Positions 34,820 through 43,679 of a DNA stretch of 64,000 nt are shown piece by piece. The stretch lies in the NCBI RefSeq assembly GCF_024218795.1, contig NZ_CP100400.1:1488001-1552000 (forward strand). Direction: 5' to 3'. Position numbers and translations under genes: made by a program. This stretch comes from Halorussus aquaticus. Its GTDB lineage: Archaea > Halobacteriota > Halobacteria > Halobacteriales > Haladaptataceae. Positions within the stretch are counted from its first letter, which is position 1. The number at the start of each line of letters is the position of its first letter. The notes beneath the pieces are model-generated. The model was not told the DNA's origin and ran no database searches. It saw nothing but the letters and a program-made list of their open reading frames with translations.

Positions 34820-35935
34820 TCAACACGCTCCCTGTGAACGCCCGGCCCGCGCCAGATTCCCGGCCAGCAGGCCGACGCTGACGACGAAGAACAGCGCACC
34901 GACCGGCGAGGCGAGGTCCACGAACAGCCAGTAGAGCGGCGCGGCCGCCGACGGCCCGACCGACACCACGGCCAACTCCGAGATGACCGGGCCGCAGCAA
35001 CAGCAGGCGTTCGGCGCGGCCACGGCCGCGGACCCGGCGGTCGCCTCCGCGCCGCCGCTCGCGGCGTTGGCTCGCCACTGGTAGGCGAGGAGAGCGGCGT
35101 TCAGTCCCACCAGCACCGCGACGAGACCGACGAGCAGCGCCATTCCGACAGACACGACGCCGCTCAGCGGCGTGGTGCCGACGAAGTCGTGGAAGTGGAA
35201 CTCGACGGCGGGCCAGTAGACCAGCGGGTTGGTGACCTGCGAGGTCGTGACGAAACTCCGGTTCAGGTTCACGCCGCTGCCGACCTCGGGCACGAACGTC
35301 AGCATGCCCATCGAGAACATGAAGAACAGTCCGGCGACGACGCCGGTGCCGACGCCGAACCACCGGGCGGCACGGTCGGTCAGCGCCCGCGCCAGCAGGT
35401 CCCAGCAGTCCCGCCGGACGACGTACCCGACCGTCACCGGGACGGCGAGGGCCAGCAGGTAGCCGACGGGGTTCGTCAGCGGTCTCGGCACGAGGACCGG
35501 GTAGGCGACCCACAGGCCCAGTAGCATCCCGAGCGCGGCGTACCGGGGGTCGTCGGGCCAGCGCATCCGGCCGACGACGAGACTCCCGACGACGATTGCG
35601 AGACCGATACCGAGCGTCAGCGGGCCGTACCACGCCCGCGAGATGGGGGGTTGGCTGGTCGCCAGCGTCTCGACCGGCGAGAGTTGGACCAGACCGACCG
35701 CGCCGATTGCGGCCACCACGATACCGGCGAACGCGACGCCGAGCGCGGTCGTCGGCGTCGTGCGGTGACGCGCGTACGCGCCGCCGACGGTCACGACGAC
35801 GCCGACGACGAGGACCGCGAGCGCCATCCACTGTGGCATCGGCGGGGCCGCCTCGCCGCCATGGGCCGAGGCGACCGGCACCGCGCCGAGCGCGCTACAG
35901 AGGGTCCCAGCGCGAGCGAACGAACGAGTGTCCAT
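34820..35935 (-). CDS. Polytopic membrane protein with Cys-Cys-Cys-Cys motif
   Basis: A 371-residue protein from ATG 35935. A signal-like N-terminus (TLCSALGAVPVASAHGGEAAPPMPQWM) is followed by about nine membrane segments, including MFSMGMLTFVPE with several Met, and FHFHDFVGT. Near residue 315 the sequence NACCCCGPVIS has four consecutive Cys at the start of a membrane segment. The His/Met/Cys content suggests metal (perhaps copper) binding, but I recognise no characterised family. The gene stands alone; the flavoprotein gene upstream is more than 100 bases away on the same strand. Confidence 0.7.
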   Translation of the reverse strand: MDTRSFARAGTLCSALGAVPVASAHGGEAAPPMPQWMALAVLVVGVVVTVGGAYARHRTTPTTALGVAFAGIVVAAIGAVGLVQLSPVETLATSQPPISRAWYGPLTLGIGLAIVVGSLVVGRMRWPDDPRYAALGMLLGLWVAYPVLVPRPLTNPVGYLLALAVPVTVGYVVRRDCWDLLARALTDRAARWFGVGTGVVAGLFFMFSMGMLTFVPEVGSGVNLNRSFVTTSQVTNPLVYWPAVEFHFHDFVGTTPLSGVVSVGMALLVGLVAVLVGLNAALLAYQWRANAASGGAEATAGSAAVAAPNACCCCGPVISELAVVSVGPSAAAPLYWLFVDLASPVGALFFVVSVGLLAGNLARAGRSQGAC

Positions 35936-36051
35936 GTCCGACTCTCGTCGTCGCGCCTGTATGTATGCGTTGGAACGACGACGACGCGTCCGGGACGCCC
36001 GCCGCGACAGTGACGGAGACGGCGGTCGCGATGCCGTCGCCGGGGTCGGAA

Positions 36052-36789
36052 CTACTCGTCGTCGCTCTCCACGCTCGGGTGCATCTCCGGTTCGTCCGGG
36101 TGCGGTTCGCCCAAGTGCTCGCGCATCGCCGCGAGCGACTCCTCCTCGCGGCGCTCGCGCTCCTCGTCGTCGATTTCCTCGCACCCGGGCGGCACCTCCC
36201 GGCCGCGACCCGTGAAGTACCCCTCCGGAGCGACCCAGTCGTGGTAGAACGGTCGGTCGTCGTCTTCGAGGAGCGTCACCGCGACTTCGGCCCCGTGCCC
36301 GGCGGCGACGACGGCCTGATGGGGCTTCCCGGCGAGTCGCCCCGCCGCGTAGAGACCCTCGACGGTGGTCCGTCCCTTCTCGTCGGTCTCCACGAACGTC
36401 TTCCCGCGCTCTCTCAGTTCCACGTCGAGCGGTTCGAGGTAGTCGGTCGCGTTCTTGGTCGCGGCGACGACGTACCGCGACCGATATCGGTCGCCGTCGG
36501 CCGTCTCGGTCACGAACCCGTCGTCCGTCGCCTCCACGCCGGTGGCCTCGGTCTCCCTGTACTCACAGCCAGCGCGTTCGCCCTGCTCGCGCATCATCTC
36601 CAGCAGCAGTCGGGCGTCCACGCCCGCGGGGAAGCCGGGGTAGTTCTCCAGCGCGGCGTTCCGCCGGAGAATCGACCCGCCGCCGTCGAGGACGACCGTG
36701 TCGAATCCGTGTCGCGCGGTGAAGACGCCGGCGGAGCGACCCGCGACGCCGCCGCCGACGATAAGCACGCCGTACGTCTCGTCTGGCAT
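36052..36789 (-). CDS. Thioredoxin reductase-like flavoprotein lacking CxxC and NADPH domain
   Basis: A 245-residue protein from ATG 36789. The FAD-binding start is VLIVGGGVAGRSAGVFTARHGFDTVVLDGGG, and the second FAD motif GLYAAGRLAGKPHQAVVAAGHGAEVAVTLL is near residues 150-180. Between them VVAATKNATDYLEPLDVE replaces the roughly 120-residue NADPH-binding domain and its CxxC, so it is not a thioredoxin reductase. The C-terminal 55 residues are a charged extension (VAPEGYFTGRGREVPPGCEEID). It may be a small flavin oxidoreductase using another electron donor. Function unknown. Confidence 0.85.
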   Translation of the reverse strand: MPDETYGVLIVGGGVAGRSAGVFTARHGFDTVVLDGGGSILRRNAALENYPGFPAGVDARLLLEMMREQGERAGCEYRETEATGVEATDDGFVTETADGDRYRSRYVVAATKNATDYLEPLDVELRERGKTFVETDEKGRTTVEGLYAAGRLAGKPHQAVVAAGHGAEVAVTLLEDDDRPFYHDWVAPEGYFTGRGREVPPGCEEIDDEERERREEESLAAMREHLGEPHPDEPEMHPSVESDDE

Positions 36790-36890
36790 GGTTCTCGGTT
36801 TCGTCTCGGTGAGGGTCCCCAATAGCGTGTTCGAAAGCTCGCCCGGTCCCGGCGAACGTCGGGGACCGTCTTCGTCTCTGGTAGTCCCGA

Positions 36891-38207
36891 CTACGGTGCG
36901 AGCGCGACGTACCCCTCCGGCGGGATAGACACCTCGACGTTCCCGTTCCCGTCGGCGCGACCGTTCTGGTCGCCGGTGTAGTCGTTGAGGTCTCGATTCC
37001 GCCAGCTAGTGTACGCCGTGCGAGTCTGCCAACTCGTGGAGTTGTTGATGGCGACCAGCAGGTTGTTGTACCGCTCGAAGGCGTAGACGTCGGCGTCGGT
37101 CACGCGGTCGTAGGCCGTGCCGCTGGCGAGGTTGTTCCGAATCCACAGGAGGTTCCCGATGGAGTCGTCGCCGACGCCGTAGTCCTCGCTGTAGACGCGG
37201 GGATACCCCTCGTAGGTCAGGATGAACGCGTGGGCCAGCAGCGACTGGGCCGGGTCGGGGCTGTCGTGGTTGCCCGCGAAGGTCAGCGCGCTGTACGGGT
37301 CGCGGTTGACGAACCCCGCCCCGGCCAACCTGCTCATGTCCCCGCCCGGGCCGTAGAACACCTCGTTCTTCATCACGTGGTAGAGCGTGTAGTCGGTGAC
37401 CGACATCCCGGTGTCGGCGTACCCCTGCAGGTAGTCCAGTTTGGACTTGCCGCCGTACGATTCGGGGATGACCTCGCCGACCGTGTAGAGGTCGCTCGCC
37501 CACTGGTTGGCGTAGTCGGCGAAGAACGACTCCGGGACGTGTTTGGCGGCGTCCCATCGGATGCCGTCCACGCCGATGTTTCGGTACTTCTCCACGTACT
37601 TCTTCAGTTCGCCGCGGACGTACGACGACTCCTGTTTCAGGTCGCGCAGGCCGACGAGCCAGCACCCCTCGACCGAGTAGTCGCTGGAGTAGTCGATGCT
37701 GCACTCCGGGTGGAAGTCGTCGCTGCCGAACTGCGGGATGTCGTCGAGGGTTACCTTCCGTTCGAAGGCGTCCCCGCCCGCGGCCATGTGGTTGACGACG
37801 GCGTCGGCGACGACGTCCAGTCCCTGAGTGTGGGCCTCGTCCACCATCGACCGGTACTCCGACTCGGTCCCGAACTCGCTGTCGAAGTTCAGCAGGTCGA
37901 TGGGCTGGTAGCCCAGCGGCGGGTCGTACTTCTCGCCCGTGTACTCCCGTTCGTGCTTGTAGACTCGACTGAACTGCGCGGGCGGGACCTGTATCGCGTC
38001 GTAGCCTTGGTCGGCGATAGTCGAGAGGTCGCTCTCGATGGTAGCCCAGTCGGTGTGGTAGTACTGGTACGCCGCGCTCGACCCGAGCGCGGACGCGTGG
38101 TCGGCGGTCAGCGACGCGCCCGCGGCGGCCGCGCCCAGTGCGCCGATTCCCTTCAGCACGTTCCTCCGCGAAGGTCGCTGTCCGTCTTCGATGGTACTTC
38201 GTTCCAT
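36891..38207 (-). CDS. Secreted alpha-amylase (glycoside hydrolase 13)
   Basis: A 438-residue protein. The N-terminus PSRRNVLKGIGALGAAAAGASL is a Tat signal, so it is exported folded. GH13 regions: DVVADAVVNHMA (region I), GVDGIRWDAAKH with the catalytic Asp nucleophile (II), LYTVGEVIPES with the acid/base Glu (III) and FAGNHDSPD with the third Asp (IV). It should hydrolyse alpha-1,4 glucans outside the cell. The last 60 residues form the C-terminal beta domain. Upstream is an AT-rich promoter region with an imperfect inverted repeat (AAGAAA...TTTCTT at about 38224-38246). Confidence 0.94.
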   Translation of the reverse strand: MERSTIEDGQRPSRRNVLKGIGALGAAAAGASLTADHASALGSSAAYQYYHTDWATIESDLSTIADQGYDAIQVPPAQFSRVYKHEREYTGEKYDPPLGYQPIDLLNFDSEFGTESEYRSMVDEAHTQGLDVVADAVVNHMAAGGDAFERKVTLDDIPQFGSDDFHPECSIDYSSDYSVEGCWLVGLRDLKQESSYVRGELKKYVEKYRNIGVDGIRWDAAKHVPESFFADYANQWASDLYTVGEVIPESYGGKSKLDYLQGYADTGMSVTDYTLYHVMKNEVFYGPGGDMSRLAGAGFVNRDPYSALTFAGNHDSPDPAQSLLAHAFILTYEGYPRVYSEDYGVGDDSIGNLLWIRNNLASGTAYDRVTDADVYAFERYNNLLVAINNSTSWQTRTAYTSWRNRDLNDYTGDQNGRADGNGNVEVSIPPEGYVALAP

Positions 38208-38405
38208 CCTCTCCTCAATCTGTGAAGAAATAGTATAACATTTTCTTACGCCAGTTTCAATGTTCGTATCCTAGTTACGTTAATTCATGATACTTCTGTC
38301 CCGTCCGAATCGAGCGTTCGTCGGTCCCGTTCGCACTCTATGCTCGGTCGGTGTCCGCGTTGCCCGGGTCGAAAGCTACGTCCGGGCGGACCGTGACAGT
38401 CCGGT

Positions 38406-39491
38406 ATGGACCGAGACGCCCTCTCCTCGTTCGGACGCCGCGACTGGCAGACGGAATCGGACCTCGAACCCGTGCGATTCGCCATGGTCGGACTGGGGTG
38501 GTGGACCCGCGAGGAAGCCATCCCCGTGACCGAGGACAGCGACTGGTGCGAGACGACCGTGGTCGTCAGCGGTGACCGCGACAAGGCCGAGGACGTGGCC
38601 GACGCCGTCGAGAGCGCCGAAGTCGCGCTCACCTACGACGAGTTCCACGACGGCGCGGCCACAGACGAGTACGACGCGGTGTACGTCGCCACGCCGAACG
38701 CCGAGCACCTCGCGTTCGTCGAGTCGGCCGCCGAGTTCGGCAAGGCGGTCCTCTGCGAGAAACCGATGGAGGCGACACCGGCGCGCGCCCGCCGGATGGT
38801 CGAGTCCTGCGAGGACGCCGACGTGCCGCTGATGGTCGCCTACCGGATGCACACCGAACCCGCGGTCCGGCGGGCGCGCGAACTCGTCGGCGAGGGCGCT
38901 ATCGGCGACCCCGTCCTCGTCCACGGGAGCATGTCTCAGAACCTGTTGGAGATGAATCCGAACCCCGACCAGTGGCGTCTCGACCCCGACCTCTCGGGAC
39001 CCGGCACCTCGGTGATGGACCTCGGCATCTACCCGCTCAACACAGCGCGGTTCGTCCTCGACGCCGACCCCGTTGCGGTCTCGGCGTTCGCGCGCTCGGA
39101 CGGCGAGGCCTTCTCGGACGTGCCCGACGAGGCCGCCACCTTTCAGGTCCGATTCGACGACGGCACGCTGGCGGCTTGCTCCGCGAGTCAGCACGCCGCC
39201 CAGTCCAGCCACCTGAAGGTCGTCGGCACCGAGGGCGTCGTGAGCGTCGAACCCGCGTTCTTCGACCGGCGCGACCGGGCGTTCGCGCTGGAGGTCGACG
39301 GTACACGGGCGGACGTAGAGTACGAGCAGGTAGACCAGATGCGCGAGGAGTTCGACTACTTCGCCCACCAACTCCGGACGGACGGCGAGATTCTCCCCGA
39401 CGGTCGGCACGGTCTCGTGGACCTTGAGACGATAGCCGCTATCTACGAGAGCGCGGAAACGGGTTCGACGGTATCGCTCTCGGGGATTTGA
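38406..39491 (+). CDS. gfo6: Gfo/Idh/MocA oxidoreductase, probable D-xylose 1-dehydrogenase
   Basis: A 361-residue protein. The NAD(P)-binding motif [18 protein letters not shown] and the conserved [10 protein letters not shown] (Lys-Pro catalytic region) identify the Gfo/Idh/MocA family. [19 protein letters not shown] and the whole N-terminus (SSFGRRDWQ) match haloarchaeal Gfo6 D-xylose 1-dehydrogenase, which starts the oxidative pentose pathway by making xylonolactone. None of the later pathway genes is adjacent, so the assignment rests on sequence pattern. It is divergent from the amylase gene. Confidence 0.85.
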   Translation: MDRDALSSFGRRDWQTESDLEPVRFAMVGLGWWTREEAIPVTEDSDWCETTVVVSGDRDKAEDVADAVESAEVALTYDEFHDGAATDEYDAVYVATPNAEHLAFVESAAEFGKAVLCEKPMEATPARARRMVESCEDADVPLMVAYRMHTEPAVRRARELVGEGAIGDPVLVHGSMSQNLLEMNPNPDQWRLDPDLSGPGTSVMDLGIYPLNTARFVLDADPVAVSAFARSDGEAFSDVPDEAATFQVRFDDGTLAACSASQHAAQSSHLKVVGTEGVVSVEPAFFDRRDRAFALEVDGTRADVEYEQVDQMREEFDYFAHQLRTDGEILPDGRHGLVDLETIAAIYESAETGSTVSLSGI

Positions 39492-39596
39492 TATAGCGAG
39501 GAGTAATTTAAACGCTGTCCCGGCAGGGGGTTTATCCGTTCATCGAGAACCGACTCGGACCGCACAGACGGTCGCGACGACCGGTAAGAGGAGTGC

Positions 39597-40166
39597 TCAG
39601 CCGAGGACGTACCGGAGTCGCGGGTACGTCTCGACCAGCGTTCGGCCGCCGAGGTCGTAGTTCTCGACGACGGCGTCGAGTCCGAGGATGCGGCCCGCGC
39701 CGAACGCCGCGACCGACAGGAAGACGAGCATGTACGCGAAGTCGCCGTTGATGAAGCCGTGGGCGACGTCCCAGTTGCCGAAGTAGAACATCAGCATCAT
39801 GAACGCCCCGAAGAACGCCGCGAGGCGGGTCACGAGGCCCGCGAGTAGAGCGAGGCCGATGAGCGTCTCGCCCCACGGGACGGCGACCGCGAGGAAGTCG
39901 GCGAACCACGGGGTCTGGCCCATCCACTGGAACGTCCCGTAGAGCGGACTCGCCTCCGGAACCGCGTTCAGCAGGTAGCCGGTCGCGCTGAAGGGTTCCG
40001 CCGCCAGCAGTTTGTCGAGTCCGGAGTGGAGGAACGCGTAACCCATCATGAGTCGGAGCGCCAGCACGAACCACGCGCTCAGACTGTGGGCCTCGCCCCG
40101 GACCGTGACGCCGCCGACCGTGCTCTCGAACTCGTTGACTCGGGTGTTGATTTCTGTAGTTGTCAT
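39597..40166 (-). CDS. DoxX family membrane protein
   Basis: A 189-residue protein. The four-helix DoxX core runs from ALRLMMGYAFLHSGLDKLL to YFGNWDVAHGF, including PWGETLIGLALLAGLVTRLAAFFGAFMMLMF. Members have been linked to thiosulfate:quinone oxidoreductase or to membrane redox stress complexes, but the role here is unknown. A TATA element (TATATAAAC on the plus strand, 40206-40214) and a 7-bp inverted repeat further upstream mark the promoter. Confidence 0.87.
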   Translation of the reverse strand: MTTTEINTRVNEFESTVGGVTVRGEAHSLSAWFVLALRLMMGYAFLHSGLDKLLAAEPFSATGYLLNAVPEASPLYGTFQWMGQTPWFADFLAVAVPWGETLIGLALLAGLVTRLAAFFGAFMMLMFYFGNWDVAHGFINGDFAYMLVFLSVAAFGAGRILGLDAVVENYDLGGRTLVETYPRLRYVLG

Positions 40167-40205
40167 CGTCGTTCACCTTACGTTCGAATCGACGGCCGGA
40201 GACGG

Positions 40206-40252
40206 TATATAAACAGCCAGTGGTTCCCAGAAGTAGAGAAGCGTAACTTCTG
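40206..40252 (-). promoter_or_regulatory. TATA box with upstream inverted repeat for the DoxX gene
   Basis: TATATAAAC at 40206-40214 (read as GTTTATATA on the coding strand) lies about 40 bases before ATG 40166. Fourteen bases further upstream is the inverted repeat CAGAAGT (40228-40234) and ACTTCTG (40246-40252) with an 11-base spacer. Its position just upstream of TATA/BRE suits an activator, or a repressor competing for BRE. Confidence 0.5.
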
Positions 40253-40278
40253 CGGCGAACGAGTTCGGCAACCTGCTC

Positions 40279-41112
40279 TCAGTCGGCGTTCACCGGACAG
40301 GACTCCTCGGCGTACTCCACCTGCGCCAGCGAGTCGATGGGGTCGTCGCCACAGACCGGACAGTCCGGGTTCTGGCGGAACTCGACCTCCTCGAACGACA
40401 TCGCCATCGCGTCGTAGAACACCATCCGGCCGTCGAGCAGTTCGGCCGCGTCGAGGCCTCCGCCCTCACAGAGCAGGTACTTGACCGTCTCGGTGGCCTG
40501 AATGTTACCGATGGTGCCGGGAAGGACGCCCAATACGCCGGTACTCGCGCAGTCGGCGACCATCCCCTCCGGGGGCGCTTCGGGGAACAGACACCGGTAG
40601 CACGGTCCCTCCGTGGTGAACGTCGTGACCTGCCCCTCGAACTTGTAGATAGCGCCGTGGGAGAACGGCGTGCCCGAGAGCGTGCAGGCGTCGTTGACGA
40701 GGTAGCGCGTCCGGAAGTTGTCGGTGGCGTCCACCACGAAGTCGTAGTCGGCGACGAGGCCCTCCACGTTGTCGGGTTCGACTCGGACCTCGTGGGTCCG
40801 CACGTCCACGTCGGGGTTGAGATCGGCCACGAAGTCGGCCGCAGATTCGACTTTCGGCCGCCCCACGTCGTCGTTGCCGTGGATTATCTGGCGCTGGAGG
40901 TTGCTCAGTTCGACCTCGTCGTCGTCGGCGACGCCGAGGGTGCCCACGCCCGCGGCCGCGAGGTACTGGATGACCGGCGCGCCCAGACCGCCCGCGCCGA
41001 TTACCAGCACGGCGGCGTCGAGCAGGGCTTGCTGGCCCTCCGGTCCCACCTCGTCCATGATGATGTGCCGGGAGTAGCGGTCGAGTTGCTCCGGGTCCAG
41101 CGAGAGACTCAT
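40279..41112 (-). CDS. ubaA: SAMP-activating E1 enzyme UbaA (ThiF/MoeB family)
   Basis: A 277-residue protein. The nucleotide-binding motif VLVIGAGGLGAPVIQYLAAAGVG, NLQRQIIHGNDDVGRPK and VDATDNFRTRYLVND are the E1 core. Zinc Cys pairs are GPCYRCLFPE and CPVCGDD; VADCASTGVLGVLPG contains the predicted catalytic Cys. UbaA adenylates ubiquitin-like SAMP proteins for protein conjugation (sampylation), tRNA thiolation and molybdopterin synthesis. It is the single E1 in well-studied haloarchaea. It lies downstream of rpl15e on the same strand with an intergenic gap containing tandem hairpins. Confidence 0.93.
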   Translation of the reverse strand: MSLSLDPEQLDRYSRHIIMDEVGPEGQQALLDAAVLVIGAGGLGAPVIQYLAAAGVGTLGVADDDEVELSNLQRQIIHGNDDVGRPKVESAADFVADLNPDVDVRTHEVRVEPDNVEGLVADYDFVVDATDNFRTRYLVNDACTLSGTPFSHGAIYKFEGQVTTFTTEGPCYRCLFPEAPPEGMVADCASTGVLGVLPGTIGNIQATETVKYLLCEGGGLDAAELLDGRMVFYDAMAMSFEEVEFRQNPDCPVCGDDPIDSLAQVEYAEESCPVNAD

Positions 41113-41305
41113 GGCCGGAAGTTGGGCGCTTTGAGGTATAAATCCGCGGTCGAAGACCTCCGGAGGGGAGCGTCCGCGTCGCGGACCCGATTTGTTCTCA
41201 GTTCCCTCTACGTCGTGCTGGTCGGCCTGTCGGCTATCGCACTGTGAGTGACGCGAAAGAAACGAAAATCGAGTCGTCGAGCGGTCGTCTCGGGTGCTGA
41301 AGTTA

Positions 41306-41401
41306 CTCCGCGGGAAACCCGCGCTACTTCTTCGCGGCAGAGCCGCGCTACTTCTTCGCGGCAGAGCCGCGCTACTTCTTCGCGGGAAACCCGCGCTACT
41401 T
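41306..41401 (-). repeat. Four tandem 24-bp hairpin repeats spanning the rpl15e stop codon
   Basis: Four exact-length units at 41306-41329, 41330-41353, 41354-41377 and 41378-41401. On the rpl15e coding strand each reads AAGTAG followed by a GC-only hairpin. The outer two units have CGCGGG-TTT-CCCGCG; the inner two have CGCGGC-TCT-GCCGCG, a compensating change of the inner stem pair. The first AAGTAG contains the last Lys codon and stop codon of L15e, so every unit repeats that stop. This looks like amplification of the gene's 3' end under pressure to keep the hairpins, perhaps as a transcription terminator or mRNA end signal. Confidence 0.85.
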
Positions 41402-41986
41402 CCCGCGACCCTGACCGCCGTTGTTGCTCGGGCGGGTGTGTTCCGTGCCCTTGCCGCGCTGCTGGAGACCGCGGTTGCTCTTTCCGGCGCTGGTCAGGCC
41501 GCGGAAGGCCCGGCCCTTGTGGGAGTCGTCGCAGATCCAGTTGAGGTCGTCGTCGTTCTCGATGGCCGGATGCTCCGGGTCCAGCAGAATCACTTCGAAC
41601 CACTTCTGGCTGCCGTCTTCGCCGACCCAGTAGGAGTTCAGCACGCGCAGGTTGCGGTACTTCCGACTGGCGCGCTCCTCACCGATGCGCTGGAGGTTCT
41701 TGCGTCGGTAGACTCGGTTGACACCCTGCCGCTTCGAGCGTCGGCCCGCCTTGAACCGTTCCTTGCGGGCCGACCCTTTGCGGACGCTGACGCGGGCGAG
41801 GACGACGCCCTGCTTCGCCTTGTAACCCAGTTCGCGGGCCTTGTCGAGGCGGGTCGGGCGTTCGATGCGCTCGATAGCGCCCTGGTCGCGCCAGTCCTGC
41901 TTGCGCTGCCACTGCAGTTCGGCGAGATCGCCGTCGCCGGGGTCTTTCCACGCGTCCTTGATGTGGGAGTAGAAGCTTTTTGCCAT
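41396..41986 (-). CDS. rpl15e: 50S ribosomal protein L15e
   Basis: A 196-residue archaeal/eukaryotic-type L15e of full length. Recognisable blocks are MAKSFYSHIKDAWKDP, KARELGYKAKQGVVLARVSVRKGSARK, and LRVLNSYWVGEDGSQKWFEVILLDPEHPAI. The C-terminus is basic and Gly-rich (RPSNNGGQGRGK), as in haloarchaea. It is part of the large ribosomal subunit, near the peptide exit region. The stop codon lies inside the first unit of a 24-bp tandem hairpin array. Confidence 0.97.
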   Translation of the reverse strand: MAKSFYSHIKDAWKDPGDGDLAELQWQRKQDWRDQGAIERIERPTRLDKARELGYKAKQGVVLARVSVRKGSARKERFKAGRRSKRQGVNRVYRRKNLQRIGEERASRKYRNLRVLNSYWVGEDGSQKWFEVILLDPEHPAIENDDDLNWICDDSHKGRAFRGLTSAGKSNRGLQQRGKGTEHTRPSNNGGQGRGK

Positions 41987-42152
41987 GGTTTGTCACCACG
42001 GGCGTTGCGTGGTTCAGCCCGCGAGACCCGACGTCTCGGAGGCCACATCCCGTCCTGCGGCCGCACGCGAGCGGCGTCGCCCGCTTCCGGCCCACAGGTG
42101 CCCGCTGGTGCCCGTCTGCCAGCGAGTTACCGTGAATTCTCGTCGTCGGCGT

Positions 42153-43679
42153 TTAAGGACTTCGGATTGGGACCTGCGCTCGGGCGACCTGACTCCGACC
42201 GGAGGCGTTCGACTCCGCCTCGGGCGTCACGTCGGCGGAGACCCCCGATAGCTGGTCCACCGTCGGCGCGTTCACGACGACGACCGTGTCTCCGCGCCGT
42301 TCGACGTTGAAGGCGTCGGCGAACTCGCGGTCGTCGGGGATGACCCACGCGTTCGGCCGCCCTTTGACCTGCTGCGCGCCGTGGATATTCAGTAGTTTCC
42401 GATAGGCCTCCGCGAACTGCTCGGCGTCCTTCTCGGAGTCCCAGACGGTCTTCCAGACGTAGCCCGTCTCGTTCTCCGGCACGTTCTCGTTGACGTACGC
42501 GTAGAGTTTGTCACCGTCCCACCCGGCCGTGGTCGGATGGCTGTAGTTGTACGCGTCGAGGGCGTTCTGGTCCGTTGCGGGGTTCCGGGTGGCGAACGAT
42601 TCCCGCGGAATCACCGTCTCTGTCCCCTCCTGCGTGAGACTGGGGTAGAGGAGCATCGTGAACAGTCCGGCCTCGCCGAACTCGGCGTAGTTGACCCCTC
42701 TGTCTTCCAGTTTGACTCTGCGCCAGTCCTCGTTGCTCTCGTCCCGTAACTCGACTTCACTCGGGAGGTCCTCGCCGTACAGTTCGGGGTGAATCACTTG
42801 CTCGGTGCTGTTGGGCGGGTCCTCGTAGAGCGCGTTCACGCCGTCCCACCCCGACTCGTTGCGAATCGCGGCGACGAAGGGCGGCCCGTCGCTGTACGGT
42901 TGGTACTTCAGGAGGTAGATACCGGCGTTGGCGAGCGTCCCGTTCCCGCCACCGGCCCGTCCCGTCCGTTCGAGACACGTCCCGCTCCAGTTCTGATTGC
43001 AGTTTTTCGTGTAGAGATACTGGACGTAGTTCGCGTCACCCTCGACCAGTCCGTCGATTTCGTTGTGTTCCTCGCGGGTCGAGCGGTTGAACTCCGTCAG
43101 GTCGAAGTGCTGGTCCTGAAGCGCGTGGACGAGTTCGTGGGCCAGCGTGAGTTCGTCCACCTTCGGCGGTCTGGTCTCCGAGATGACGACGATGGAGTCC
43201 TCGGTCGGACTGTAGAATCCGCCGATGGAGGACCCGGCGTTGCGCTCCTGAACGGCCAGCGAGTTCGTCGTCTCGTTGACCATGAACAGCGCTTCGAACT
43301 TCACGTTGTCGAACGTCCGCCTGCGGTCCTCTACCGGACCCTGACTCCGATTCTGGAACCGTTCGCGCGGAATCACCCTCACCGGAACCGTCTTCCGAAA
43401 TTCGAGTTGCCTGATGCGCTCGACGCGCGCCATCGCCCGCGCCACGATTTTCCGCCGCTCGGACTCGTTTATCCCGTCGTTGCGAACGATGCTGAGCGAT
43501 TCGTTGTACCAGTAGCCGTTCTCCCACCCGAGCACGTCGGACTCGGGGTCCGGCGGCGCGCCGTCCTGCGCCCGCGCCGCGTCCGAATGCGCGCGGGCGT
43601 CCGCACCGGCCGGTACGGCGACGAACGTCGTCGTCGCCGAGACGAGTACGAGCAGTGCGAGTGCTAACGGAGTTCGCAT
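42153..43679 (-). CDS. Secreted Hvo_1808-type surface protein with HExxH motif
   Basis: A 508-residue protein with a classical signal peptide (LALALLVLVSATTTFVAVPAGADA). A central zinc-protease-like pattern, DELTLAHELVHALQDQHFDLTEF (HELVH) with downstream GLVEGDANYVQY (possible Glu third ligand), suggests a metallopeptidase. Two Cys (KNCNQNWSGTCLE) probably form a disulfide. The rest resembles the haloarchaeal surface-protein family named after Hvo_1808. Many Asn-x-Ser/Thr sites suggest N-glycosylation. It has no C-terminal membrane helix, so it is likely soluble outside the cell or attached to the S-layer. Peptidase activity is inferred from the motif only. Confidence 0.85.
   Translation of the reverse strand: MRTPLALALLVLVSATTTFVAVPAGADARAHSDAARAQDGAPPDPESDVLGWENGYWYNESLSIVRNDGINESERRKIVARAMARVERIRQLEFRKTVPVRVIPRERFQNRSQGPVEDRRRTFDNVKFEALFMVNETTNSLAVQERNAGSSIGGFYSPTEDSIVVISETRPPKVDELTLAHELVHALQDQHFDLTEFNRSTREEHNEIDGLVEGDANYVQYLYTKNCNQNWSGTCLERTGRAGGGNGTLANAGIYLLKYQPYSDGPPFVAAIRNESGWDGVNALYEDPPNSTEQVIHPELYGEDLPSEVELRDESNEDWRRVKLEDRGVNYAEFGEAGLFTMLLYPSLTQEGTETVIPRESFATRNPATDQNALDAYNYSHPTTAGWDGDKLYAYVNENVPENETGYVWKTVWDSEKDAEQFAEAYRKLLNIHGAQQVKGRPNAWVIPDDREFADAFNVERRGDTVVVVNAPTVDQLSGVSADVTPEAESNASGRSQVARAQVPIRSP

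Noticed and set aside
32290-34899. Long open frame (869 codons) antisense to the APC permease-Usp gene
   Set aside because: High-GC antisense shadow. The sense frame has clear transporter and Usp motifs; the antisense protein is compositionally odd (Asp/Arg/His-rich) with no motif.
38224-38246. Imperfect inverted repeat AAGAAA...TTTCTT before the amylase gene
   Set aside because: Arms are short and A/T-only across the likely TATA region; not convincing as an operator.
41294-41403. Tandem repeats considered as a CRISPR array or coding repeat
   Set aside because: Units are contiguous 24-mers with no spacers, and the multiple-of-three period gives a repetitive translation with no family; they follow a stop codon and form hairpins.
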